Source: Ifrita kowaldi (taxonomy: Eukaryota; Chordata; Aves; Passeriformes; Cinclosomatidae). From it: a stretch of DNA of 64,000 nucleotides. This document shows, piece by piece, positions 37,417 through 48,530 of the stretch (the first letter of the stretch is position 1; every line of letters starts with the position of its first letter). Position numbers and translations under genes: made by a program. The stretch spans positions 93,353 to 157,352 of the forward strand of contig VZRS01007547.1 in NCBI GenBank assembly GCA_013398055.1, read 5' to 3'. The notes beneath the pieces are model-generated. The model was given only the letters and a program-made list of their open reading frames with translations, ran no database searches and was not told where the DNA came from.

Positions 37417-39150
37417 AACTAACAACAGATTTGGGGCTGATGGTCTAAAAGGATGGATAAGATACCAATTCATATTATGCTGCATTTGGTGAGAAGCCAC
37501 TCAGGAAAAGAGCTAGCCCTGTAAAGGCTTTTTGTGCCTCTGAGGCTCATTCAGACACTCAGAGCCTGTTCTTGCACCTGGGGACGTGGAAAGACAGCTC
37601 AGCCACCACAATCTTTAGCTCCTGCTGAAGTATGGCTCCCATACCATTTCCTTTAAGCAGCTAAGCCAGACTCACTCTTATGTTAAAAATTATAGGTCTT
37701 GGCATCTCAGTAGCTAACAATAAGATGCAGTTCTTAAATAAAATTTAAATTATTTCGTTGAGCTCTTTTCTGTTAATACATAAACTGTCTTCACATGTAA
37801 GCATGAGAGTATGAATACTCAAATCCCAAATACAGAGATGTCTCCTGTTGTGAAACAGTAGAGACCAAATAACCAGAATAAGATTAAAATGATAAGCATT
37901 AACCTTGAGTATCTCAAAAATTTCTTCTTAAAACTGGCAACAACAGTGAGACACATTAAAACCTCAACATAATAAAGTTATGCATGCTGCATGAAGAAAA
38001 ATAAAACATCAAGAGCTGCAGGGTGACTATTTTTAAATAAAAACAGTCCTTGTGGAATATGTAGGGATGATATTTTCTTGAATGGGTAGTGTAGGCATTA
38101 TGCTATTTTATTTATACGTTACGTATGTGTTTAGAGGCACAACAAGCAGTTCTGGAAATATGAACGTCTCAGCATTCTAATTCTGAAAAGAAAAAAATAT
38201 TAGAATACCTTAAACTATGTAATTATGTTGCACAATTAAGGAGTGTCATAAACTATTGTGAAACCTTATTCAATGGTGTGCGATTATGACAAAGTGGGAA
38301 TAGCTCGGGAATATGGATTTCTCAGAAATGCTGACTAAGATAAAATTTCATACAGAAAATTTTTTGAAAAGGATAACTTTTTCCAGGGTATGCTGCAATA
38401 GTTAAGTTTACAAAAAAAGATGGGGTTTACTCCTTTTATGCAATCTCTGTTAACAATTCAGAATTTCTCTCTTAAAACCTATCAGACTTGGAGACATTAC
38501 TGCATGTGTACAGGGACCACTCAGACCACCTTTTTTGGCAAAGGATTTAAAAGTTACCATAGAATATGCAATGACCAAATACAGCAAACATTTGTCTCTT
38601 CAGTCATAATACACAAATTCAAGAGGAAAGAGTTGATTCTTAAGCTGTACAAAAAAACTAATTAGGAAAGGGAAAACAAGAAGGTTAATCAAATGGAGAC
38701 ATGGCTTGTGCACTTAGACAAAGACAGCTTTCATAGAATACTCCGCAGGTAGTACCTGGATAGGGATGGGATTCAGCATATTTCCTAATGCTGATGCATC
38801 TTGCTGGATAGTGTGGACATAAAGGATCCTTTTCGTTCAAGTAATGATTGTGTTTTCAGTCCCTAAAATTCATCCTAGTTGTGACCTTAACAAAAAATGT
38901 CACGGTGGGCAGCGTCCCTTAGCATCTGCTGGGTTGCCTGCTTAAGAAAGTTTCTTAAGTTTCTCTTAAGAAAGTTACACAAAAGGGAAAAATTGCTATC
39001 AATCTTCTCATAAACAGCTGGACTTCTCATGAGAAAAAAAAAAGCATCTTTTGATAGAGTGAATTATAATTTTCAATGACAAATCTTTTTAAAAGGCTAA
39101 TAGTCAAAACACATTAAAACAAACAGTAGGAAATTCTTTAACTGTATCAG
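37417..39150. other. non-coding block
   Basis: No recognisable gene. A 19-base palindrome CTTAAGAAAGTTTCTTAAG lies at 38941-38959 and is partly repeated just after as CTTAAGAAAGTTAC. The A-rich stretch near 39031-39042 is simple sequence. Confidence 0.5.
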
Positions 39151-39159
39151 GAAGAATAG

Positions 39160-39910
39160 GCTAAACTAGTGCCTAGGTCAACTGGACCACTAAATCTGTA
39201 ATTAAAATGGATGAAGAGATTGTGGAGAAATTACATGAATTCTTTGTAATCAGTCTTCACTAATGAGTATGAGGCAGACATTTCTAACTCAAGGTTAATT
39301 TTTACAGATGAGGCATTGTCAGAGAAAGTGGCCTCTGAATATGAGACATTTTAGCAACTAGATAAAGTTAATGGTAGAAAATCCCTGGAGCTGGATACTA
39401 TTCATCTGAGAGTTTTAAAAGGGAAAAACAAAAAGTAGCTGAACTACTAACTAAAATAGGCAATAAACCTCTAATAGCAGGAGCCATTCCTGAGGATTGA
39501 TTTTTATCTAAGGAAAGAAAGAACAAAGGATGACCTTGGGAATTAAAGAAAAAGGAACAGTGCTTTATAACCACTGAAATTATCCAAAATCATTTTCATA
39601 ACCAGTCGTTAAAGAACCTTTTTAAAACTACCAAGGTGTTAGTCCTGTAAATGTATGGTACATTTTTAATTGACCTTTACATTTTCTCTGGGTGTAGTTT
39701 TTATTTTTCCAACCTCACAAAAATTCAAGAAGGAAACCACAGATATTTGGCAAGGAATCCTAGTAGGTATAATTTATCTTGACTTGCAAATTCTTCTAAC
39801 AACGTCCCTTGCCAAGGATTTTTGGCAAAATAATAATGACAGCACATTGAGAACAAAAAATTCTGTCTTGTACCAAAAACCAGTTGGTGGATGGGATAAG
39901 GTTTGTGAGT
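39160..39910 (+). mobile_element. ancient CR1/L3-clade LINE ORF2 fragment
   Basis: Degraded pieces of the ORF2 region appear in order on the plus strand. GAGAAATTACATGAATTCTTT near 39226 corresponds to the pre-RT K-L-x-E-F-F block. Next come TAATGGTAGAAAATCCCTGG and ATACTATTCATCTGAGAGT near 39370-39413 (the family's GK-S-PGPD-x-IHxRVL block), then CTGAACTACTAAC. Near 39770-39835 is IIYLDLQI..., followed by TSLAKDFWQ, aligned to the RT block (V)IYLDFQKAFD-x-VPHQRLL. Stops and frameshifts are many. This is a long but dead relic of about 750 bases. Confidence 0.6.
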
Positions 39911-42900
39911 AGTCATCAGCCAGCCTATCTGATTTACTCAAGATTTAACATGCTTTAAATTCACGAATGGTCTGAAGGAAGGATAGTAATTATTTCCAGG
40001 CAAATTCTTGTTTCACCAGGAGAGCTCTATCACTTAAAAAAAACCCCCCAAAGCATCGGCAACACCTGCAGCAATCTTCAGGAGAGCCCAGCACTTCCCA
40101 GGCGAACCCTTAGGCTGAGGAGTGCATGCCCATCTGGAGAACACAAGATGAATACTCACTCCTCATCACATCCAGTGGGATGTACTGGACTGAAGGGCAA
40201 CAGAGCCACGGGCTCAGCTTTGAAAAATAAACTGCAACCTGCAGCAGCACAACTACTGAGGGAGGGCATAGGTTTTTGAAAAATTTGAGTGGAGATAGGT
40301 TTGTCCCAAAAAAGAAGGCAAAAATACCAGCAAACATCTTCATACCAAAAATTCAGGATGTTCTTATGCTTTACCTCATTATTGCAGTTAGCTGAAGACT
40401 CTGACTCTGGCCTTGTTTCACGAAAGAAATACCTCTTTTGGGGAGGATATTTACTTTTCTAGTGATATTATATTGTTGGAGAACATTGCAGAAAGAAAGA
40501 TCGTGGAAATAATGATGAATAAGGGAGACAGGCTTACTGTGTAGCACATTAAATCATTAGGAATAATATGCGAAACTATACACAGTGAATTACTAGATGG
40601 AAAATATTTAAAAAATAATTTTACATTCCAAGTTCTCTCATAATGTATGGTCACCTGCGAAAGCAGTAGATTGATCCTGAAAAGTGATTTGCAGCTGAAT
40701 CCAGCATTTTCCATGATTTTCTTTCCATTAGCAGAAGGATAAGTTTTGGCAGGTGGTAACTTGCTTACTGTAATCACAGTTAAGACTATAACAGTGTTTA
40801 GTAAAACAGTAACTATGGTTCCCACTGATCATTGACAACAGTGGGGTTAGAACAACATAACTTTTGACATCATAACAACCTCAATGCTAGCTTAAAGTGA
40901 ACTTTTATAGCTTTTGCTAATCTTTAGAAAGAAGAATTGTGGCTTTGTTACATTTATGGCCTATTCTTGTTGCTAAGCTATCAAAGTATAAGTAACTAAG
41001 CTTTAATGTTTTCTTGTATATCTGTGATGTTCCTACTTTCAAAGAAAGGAGACAATAGTAAATTAAATTAGTTCTTAATATAACCACACCATGCTAAGGC
41101 TTTTGTCAGTTTAATTGTGTTTATTAAATGTATGATTTCTTCATGCTGTAACCAAATAGACAAGTGAAACTTTCTAGGGTATTGTAGACCAGGCCAGAGT
41201 GACTTTTTCATTTACATGTTAATGGAGTCTGCTCCAGTAAAGTTAATTGAAGAACATGCATAAAGATTTGTTTGCTCTGTGGACAGATGCAGTAGAAAAA
41301 TCTGTTCAAAGGTGTACACTAGGGTATGAATATTGATGTGAGTGGGAAAGTAAATTATTATAGGAAAGTAATTTTTATCACATAAGCAATATAGTTTGAA
41401 TTCCATGGAGGGAAAAACGTATATGCAGTTTCATACATGCCTTAATTTCAAATAAGAGACAGCAGTAATTAAGGGAGTAATATACTCTTTGTTTCCCCTG
41501 TTCTGCTTCCTGCAGTGTTTCTATATTTCTAGTTCCAAACGGCAGATTCTCAGCTGTCAAGGTGGACAACCTCAGGTGTGCGCAGTATGTCCTTGAAGTA
41601 CCTCTGAATAGGTCAGCTTGACCTATGCCTTTCCTTTTCCCTTCCATTTTCTCCATGTCTTCTTTTTAAGCCATGTGAAAACAGAATAGTTTCTTTAAGG
41701 AACAGCAAGAAAGCAAGTTTACTAACAGAGTTTCTGGAGGTGTGAGGGCATTTTCCTGCCAGCTCTTTGGCCACAACTCACCAAGAGATAGCTATGCCTT
41801 GAGCAGCCTTTTCCTACAAAGGAATATGAGGGACCATGGGCTGGGGCTGCATGAATTTGAAGCTGATGGGAAAAGTGTGGGTATTCACTCATTTGTGTGC
41901 ATGGAGCTAGGAGAAAGAGATGACTAAACTATTTAATTGAAGAAAAGGGGCCCAGACAAAAAAACCCAACCAACAACCCCAGCTTGTGAATGCTGTTTAA
42001 GCTGTTACATTTTGAGACAATCCCTTTCAGAGAGACTACTTTTGACTCTGGACAGCTCAGGACTCAATTCACTTGAAAAACGTAAGAGCAATTGACATCT
42101 CAAAGGTCCTTTGATTTCAGCTGTCATTGCAAAAGGGCACAGATATCTTTCATATATCCTGTGTTTTATCTGGCAACCCCATATAGATATCTGAGATACT
42201 CTAGAACCTCTAAAATGGCACTAGACACCTATATTTAAGAAATGAGCTGAGCTTTCAGGACGGGATTTGGTTTGAGACTAGAATACCTGGATGTAAACAT
42301 CTACATGTAGCTGTTGGCACATGACCTGAGTACCTAAATCCCTGTAAAAGGTCATAAAATAAGTTGCCAAAACATAGTGCAAGTTGAGGTACTCTTGGGC
42401 TTATCTGAGACATCCATGTGAGGCTGGAAGAAGGGACACAGTCCTCAGACCTTTAAGAGTGGAAGATGGAGCCCAGGTGCGTCGCCTTATGCATTGGAAA
42501 TGCCGACATCCAAGTTTGTTTAGTCAGATAAATAGTGATTGCTATTTGGTATTCAGTGAATGCAGAAATAATGTTGCCATTAATAATGCAGAAATGTTGT
42601 TTTCCTAAAACATAATTTCAGCGTTTTCACAGAAACTAGCAAATTACACATTATATCATTTTGATATTTTATGTTTTCTCACTTCTCATAAATGTAGTGT
42701 TGCTAATGCCAAAGATGTGTTCAAAAAAACCCAAGACATACTTGGCATGTTTACAGAAATTGAAATGTAAGTGCAATGCCATAGCAGCAAATTTCAGGCC
42801 CACTGATCCCATGAACTCCCAGAAAGTGATCAAAATGTGATTATGTTCTTTTACCATACCTTCTACAAGGGCAACAAGAAAGAAAAATCTAGAAGTGCCA

Positions 42901-45900
42901 AGGCAAACCACATCTCATGAGAATTCCCATGGGCAGGAGAGAGACCAAGCAAAAAGTTTTGTGCCACTATTGAGCCACTACAGTAGCAGCCTGTGTCCCC
43001 TTTGTCCCTGGTCCCAGCCATATGCTACTGCTTCTTCCTGGCACGGTCTTTGGGACTAATCCAATCCCATGGAAACTAGATTTATGGGGTTAAATTGGCA
43101 GAAAAGTAACAAAGAGATAATCAGACATTTTTCTGCCACTTTGTTGATTTGAACCAGTTCATTCCAAAGGTGGGCAAGTGCCAAAGCCAGTACAAATGGA
43201 CAAGACTGGAAGAATGGCAAAAATGAGACTTTTCACAACAGCTTGCTTTTAGGTGGACTAAAGTGCCACATAGAACCACAGCCTCAAGTGGCTGGATCTG
43301 CTGTTTTTAAAATGATTCTGAACCCTTGTAATATTCACAATATGCCCAAAATACATTGAATTATCTGTTCCTGTGGAAAAATGCTTTGAGTAATAAAAAA
43401 ATTAATGCTATTTGTTTTCCTCTTACAGGTTTCTAATGTATGGTGCATTATGAAAACTGATCAAAATCCTGAGTTGTAGCGCCAGACTCATCAGACTATC
43501 ATATAAGTGATAGATGAGATGGGGAGTCACAGGCTGCCAAGCCCAAAGCCCAAGCTCTGCAGCGTGCCCTTTGTAATGGAGCTCCCTCATCCTGCCTCAG
43601 AGGTATGTAGAGTGTTACTGTCACAAGCTTGCTTTTATTTTGAACAGCTGAAAACAGCAAACCCTGTACCCACGTAAGCAGATAGGATTTCACCTGCGTA
43701 ATGAGGCTGTGTGCATGTGGGGAGGGTGTCCCGTTCATCACACTGCATCTTCACACTAATGCATAGCTTAGCTTTACATTTGCTACAATTTGCACTATTG
43801 GCAAGTTTTTACCTTATAAATTGCTATGGATTCTCTTTCACATATTTATTTCATTAGCACACATATCTAATAAGACTGAGTCAACAGGCTTGGAGCTGCT
43901 AATCTAGCCCTGTCAGATATGATGTTCTACAAACAGGGTGTCTAGTTTCTTTGGACAGGAGCTGGATTTGTTGGATACCAACAGTTTGGTTACTTTATTC
44001 AATCTCCTAACAGCTGAAAGAAATTGGAAACAGTAAGCAGCCTTTCAGTTAAGGCAAACAAAGATTAAAGTGGCAGAAAGGAAGAAAGAAGCAACAGGAC
44101 TGAAGCTCATATTACAATTAAGATTTTTAATAGTATCTCTCTGATGTAAATTTAGGTCTGTAATGAAAGTATACCAACCCTGGCTTTGCTGTCCCCACAA
44201 ATGCTATGGCTGCACTGGGATCTTTTGGGTATCCCCACTAATTCTGCTGCTTTAGACACATTGATCAGCTGTCCATGAAGAGAGACTAAAGGGAACAGCC
44301 CTTAAACTTAGATCCTCTGCATCACACCTCGATTAGGTGCCTCAGATGGTGTTAGATAGTGTAAAACCCCCCTTTTCTACGTAAGTCAGCCAGTGGACCA
44401 TTTGAAAACACACACGCTATCAGACGCTGCAAGAGAGAACTTGGGGTCACTGCAAACCATGCTGTTTCCAGCATTTGCATCTAAACAACAGGCGCTCTGA
44501 TGCCACAGACTTAGAAGAAATACACTTATTTCACTGGACTACATAAAATTGATGGAAAGAAATTAGCAGTAAAGAGTTTTCAGATCAGGGTTTGGCCTCT
44601 TGGGGGTAACAAAGTAGATTCTGAAAGATACAGAACAGCATTTCAGCAATTGGGTACCATGCTTTGCTAGGTTACTTAAGACATTACAAGTAATGTATTG
44701 TTTAGTTGTACCCATGTACACCATTAAAGCTATTCCAGTGTGGCACAGAGTGAGCAAGTTGAGGTCAAAATATGCCAGCTGGAGAATATTAGGGAAAAAT
44801 GTTCCTTCAATTTCTGCTTAATGTTCTGATGAAAATAAAGAAGCCACTCACTGGTACTGTGGATATGTTTACTTACACTACATTATGACTGCTCTTCTCT
44901 GACTTACCCTGGCTCCTGCAATATCTCTTGCCATTTCCCAGTCTTGAATTTCTCATATACTTTCTAGGAAGGAGCAGTTTATGTCCATCATGTTTCTTTT
45001 GCAGGAAAAAAATAAGGAGAAAAAAAAAAAGGATGTTATTAACTGTAGCAACATTACTGTAGTTGTTTTGGGGTTTTATTTTTACAACAAAACTATGTTA
45101 AAAGGAAAAATTATATAAACACATAAGCTGCATTTGGCAATGGTATACATAAAAGTTTTATGGAGACAAAACCCTATAGGGTTCTTTTGGAGATAATTAT
45201 TCCAACATGCAAATTAAAATTGTGCATTATTCATTTTTGTCAAATAATTTTCATTTGCTTTGGTGTTCTTATAATAAAAATCTGCCAACAGGGTTTCCTC
45301 TTAACTCATCTAAGGAAGCCTGTGAAGAACACTCCATATTTAACTCTCTTTTAGATCACTGTGGCTTGAGAATACTTTTAATCTCTTTTCCATTTATAAC
45401 TGTACTGCTTGACCTTTTTGCAGCAAGGTGTCTTGTATATAAAATGTCAAAGAGAGGATTATAGACATGGGACAAAGATATAGTTTAATTAAAAAAAGTC
45501 CTGTGAGACTGAAAAAGGTTACTGGCCCAGATCACAAATATTTAATGCCAGATTACTATTTATGATGTTAAAATAACAAAAAAGGGTTTATGGGTAACTT
45601 GTAATTGACCAACCTTTACAGGTGCATATGATAATATTAAGCTTCAAGTAATAACTTTCATATTAGCTTGGAAATTACTTTTAAAAATTTAAGAAACATT
45701 TCCTTAATGTTTTCAGTGTATTATAGAACTATCTTTACAACATGAAATAGGTTAATGGTTTAAAGTCTGTTTCTAATTCAAAATGGTGCTGTAGGAAAGC
45801 ATAAAATAAAGTGTGAGTTTTTGAAATTTATTCTCATGTTCATTATTTTCTGTCTCTGACATTTAGGCTTGGATAGGAGCATGGGTTCAATTCAATTCAA

Positions 45901-46915
45901 ATTTCCCACAGAAACAGTGAATACATTTCAAAGCTGAACGGTTCTACCAGGTTTCTCCATTTCTGTTCACCTTGTGTGATAAAGAGATGGAACAATTGTT
46001 TTTGCACTTCAGAAACAAAGGGAAGGCCATGCACACGTGTTCCCAGAAAGAACCCAATTTACCAGTTAATTTGTGAATCAAAATGAGTCCATGATGGTAT
46101 TGACTGGATTTTGGCTCAAGATTGGGTATTAACAAATCAATGATTCAGCAGTGGGGAAAAAAGGAAATTTGAAGCCCAGTTTTAAGAGTAGAGCACCCAC
46201 AGATCTCCTTGGCTTTCACTGACAAACTCATGGAGTCATCAGAGACAAACAGGCACACAATTTATGCAACTACTTCAGTTAAGGTGCAGTAAATGCATTG
46301 TGTAGTGATAGTTTGAGTTTTATATTTTAATATAAAACAAATTTTTGGTTAAACTTTCTAGGTAAAAGTTGGTAAAAAAACATAGATAGATGAAATATAA
46401 TACAGAATTTTCTTGGGTCTAAATATTTTTAGGGGAAAGTGAGGAAAAAGGTAAGATGAAAAAAACTTTTCCTGCATAGCAGTGGTAACCAGCATCTGCT
46501 GTAAATATCCATGGTTGAGTTTGAATCTGGGCAGAAATATTCAGACTGTTATTAGAGAAAAATGCTACCAGAATTCCCACAAGAAGCCCCATGTCACTAT
46601 GGGCACTCTGAAATTCCTGGTCAGAATGGAGAAAAAATTCCTGCTAGTAAAGGCACTGTTTAGTAATGTTCTATTATGCCAGCTAGCACACTTCAATAAT
46701 GATGACAGTATAGCAAGTGATGGTAAAGAGAAAACTGGTAATGAGGATGAGGATTTGGATAGCAGATTGCCCAAAACATGATGACAGCATTTACTCAACA
46801 CCCTGTGGGTGAAGGCATACAATAATTTTTATCTTATAGTTCTGAAGAGCTGATAAACGAAAGCAGATATTCTAAATAAACCTGCATGGGTACTGCCTGC
46901 TTGGAGAGCAGCATG
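39911..46915. other. non-coding block with possible relics
   Basis: No recognisable gene. The 124-codon minus-strand frame at 40451-40825 lies in AT-rich DNA without domain signals. A short KKVTGPDHKYL-like reading near 45514-45546 recalls the LINE GPD motif but is too short to call. The stretch 42180-42370, with CTAAATCCCTGTAAAAGG, recalls old amniote palindromic repeats, also too weak to call. A runs are present near 45018. Confidence 0.45.
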
Positions 46916-46919
46916 TACA

Positions 46920-47078
46920 GCACAGATGGGATGGTCCACCCCTGGAAGTGTTCAAGACCAGGTTGGATGGGGCCCTGTGCAACCTGATCTGGCTGGTGGC
47001 ATCCCTGCCCAAGGCAGGGGGGAACTAAATGAACGTAATAGTCCCTTACAACCCCAACCATTCTATGATTCTGTGATT
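46920..47078 (+). mobile_element. CR1 LINE 3' end, 5'-truncated
   Basis: The blocks CCACCCCTGGAAGTGTTCAA, ACCAGGTTGGATGGGGCCCT, TGATCTGGCTGGTGGCATCC and CTGCCCAAGGCAGGGG follow the avian CR1 3' consensus closely. It ends TTCTATGATTCTGTGATT. This is the best preserved CR1 copy in the window. A 16-base A run (47081-47096) follows directly, which is unusual because CR1 ends in the octamer repeat and not in poly-A. Confidence 0.95.
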
Positions 47079-47280
47079 GCAAAAAAAAAAAAAAAATTTG
47101 AATACCTGAAGAAATTGTAGCCCGATTTTAAGATTACACAGCAGTACTACAATAAATAGACAGATATTGATAATTAATGACTTGTAAGTAAATAGAAAAT
47201 GTAATATGATGCAATATGGGTTTTCCAGGAGTATCACTGTAGTATTTTCCTTTTATCAGAAAACGCCTGGTATTTTACTT

Positions 47281-47807
47281 TGTACTAGTTTGAAAACAAA
47301 CCAGTGGGAGATCACAAGTCAGAATTATAATTTAATAGGAAAATTAAAATAAATAAAATAGTACAAGAACACTGACAGAGTCAGGATACAACCTGACACC
47401 CTGTTAGTTAGGGTGGTGGTAGCAGTCCAGATGAAGTGGTCGGGTTGAAGCAGTGGTCCTGTAGAAAAGGGTCTGGTCTTCACCTGAAGGTCTAGTGGTG
47501 TAGCTCTTGTCCTCTGGGAACCCAGCAGGTAAGAGCAGTTTGTGCCAGTCCAAACCCCAGATTATATCCAGGTGGGAATGCTTGGCTCCTCCCCCTAGGC
47601 GGAGCATCTCACAATGGGTTGATGTAATTCTATGAGTCCTGTGGTGGGTCCTTGATTGGCCATTAAACAGAGATAGCCCCTAGAGGGAGTTATCAGGGAG
47701 GAGTCATGGCAGGAGATAACGAACACTGCCCCACCTGCTTTAGCAGCTTGTGAAGATGATAATAGAACACATGCTTTTGGTTACATCTTACATTGTAACC
47801 TAGGACA
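47281..47807 (-). repeat. 3' LTR of the endogenous retrovirus (527 bp)
   Basis: On the minus strand the LTR begins TGTCCTAGGTTAC and ends CTAGTACA. The termini TGTCCTAG/CTAGTACA form an 8-bp inverted repeat with one mismatch and the canonical TG...CA ends. A TATA-like GGATATAAT lies at complement 47561-47569, with GC-rich sequence upstream. An ATTAAA polyadenylation signal lies at complement 47331-47336, about 50 bases before the LTR end. A poly-A hexamer inside the LTR and a polypurine tract directly before it support the call. It may retain promoter potential, but that is inference. Confidence 0.85.
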
Positions 47808-47820
47808 TTATCCACCCCTT
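47808..47820 (-). other. retroviral polypurine tract
   Basis: On the minus strand AAGGGGTGGATAA abuts the LTR start. This is the purine-rich plus-strand primer site expected immediately 5' of a 3' LTR. Its position fixes both the orientation and the LTR boundary. Confidence 0.75.
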
Positions 47821-47884
47821 ATTCTATTACCATCTACATCATAGCCTAATCAATACCCTCCTTAATCTCTACACAATGAAAACC

Positions 47885-48475
47885 TTACATACAGCTCTCA
47901 CTTAAAATTAAGTCTCCTTGTAGTACACGACGGGTTTCCCCAACTTCCTGCATTATGCACCAAGTGTAACCAGGTCCTTGAGCTAAAACAATCCCACAAA
48001 TGGGTTTGCCTTTGCCTGAGGTGTGACTAGTCCAAACAGTCTTTCCTACAATACCTCTCATGTGTACCGCAGGGACTTTATCCACTGTGTGCAATGGTTT
48101 GGACTGGGCGGGACCAGCTCAATTGATGGAGCCTCTAGTGTTGACCATCCAGGTGGCCTTTGCTAAATTCAGTTCCCAATTTTTGAAGGTCCCCCTGCCA
48201 AGTGCTTTCAAGGTCGTCTTAAGTAGTCCGTTGCACCGTTCAACTTTCCTGGCAGCTGGTGCATGATAAGGGATACAATAGATCCATTCAATTCCATGTT
48301 CTCTGGCCCAGGTGCTTATGAGGCTGTTCTTGAAATGGGTCCCATTGTCTGACTTAGTTCTCTCAGGAGTGCCGTGTCTCTTCAGGACTTGCTTTTCCAG
48401 GCCCAAGATGGTGGAAAGACAGGGAAATGGCTGGGATGTTCTTGGGTCATTGTTAACACAGTCAAGAAAGACGAG
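47885..48475 (-). pseudogene. retroviral integrase remnant (end of pol)
   Basis: The minus-strand frame from 48475 shows the integrase catalytic core. An SDNGTHF motif has its catalytic Asp at 48349-48347. PYHAPA..KVERCNGLLK follows, with the catalytic Glu at 48241-48239, giving exactly 35 residues between them (D-x35-E). A candidate first catalytic Asp at 48463-48461 lies closer than usual to the second, suggesting a small deletion. A single in-frame TGA (48121-48119) interrupts the frame. It then continues in the same phase through a basic C-terminal domain (GIVGKTVW...GDLILSE) to about 47885. A TGA at 48478-48476 truncates it on the upstream side. With two stops and no upstream pol it is inactive. 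The class III assignment rests on the motif wording and the missing env, and class I is the alternative. Confidence 0.85.
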
Positions 48476-48530
48476 TCAGGAAAATTCTGCTTTTGAGTTC
48501 CTCCAGGTCACACTAACATGTTGTGATTAA

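Larger units (their letters stand above)
47281..48530 (-). mobile_element. 5'-truncated endogenous retrovirus, integrase plus 3' LTR (probably class III, ERV-L-like)
   Basis: Reading on the minus strand, the element consists of the end of pol (integrase, about 48530-47885), a polypurine tract (47820-47808) and a complete LTR (47807-47281). Only about 65 bases separate the integrase stop from the polypurine tract, so there is no env. That is typical of ERV-L-type elements and agrees with the integrase wording. The remainder of pol, gag and the 5' LTR are missing, so this is a truncated, non-functional remnant. The right boundary (48530) is where recognisable integrase sequence fades and is approximate. 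Confidence 0.85.

Noticed and set aside
42290..42316. TGTAAACATCTACATGTAGC resembling a miR-30-type mature sequence
   Set aside because: Only the seed region agrees, and no pairing arm for a precursor hairpin is found in the flanks.
42180..42370. Wording reminiscent of an old amniote palindromic repeat (CTAAATCCCTGTAAAAGG)
   Set aside because: No convincing second arm. Similarity is limited to a few short words.
45510..45546. KKVTGPDHKYL-like reading reminiscent of a LINE GPD motif
   Set aside because: Too short and without adjoining LINE blocks.
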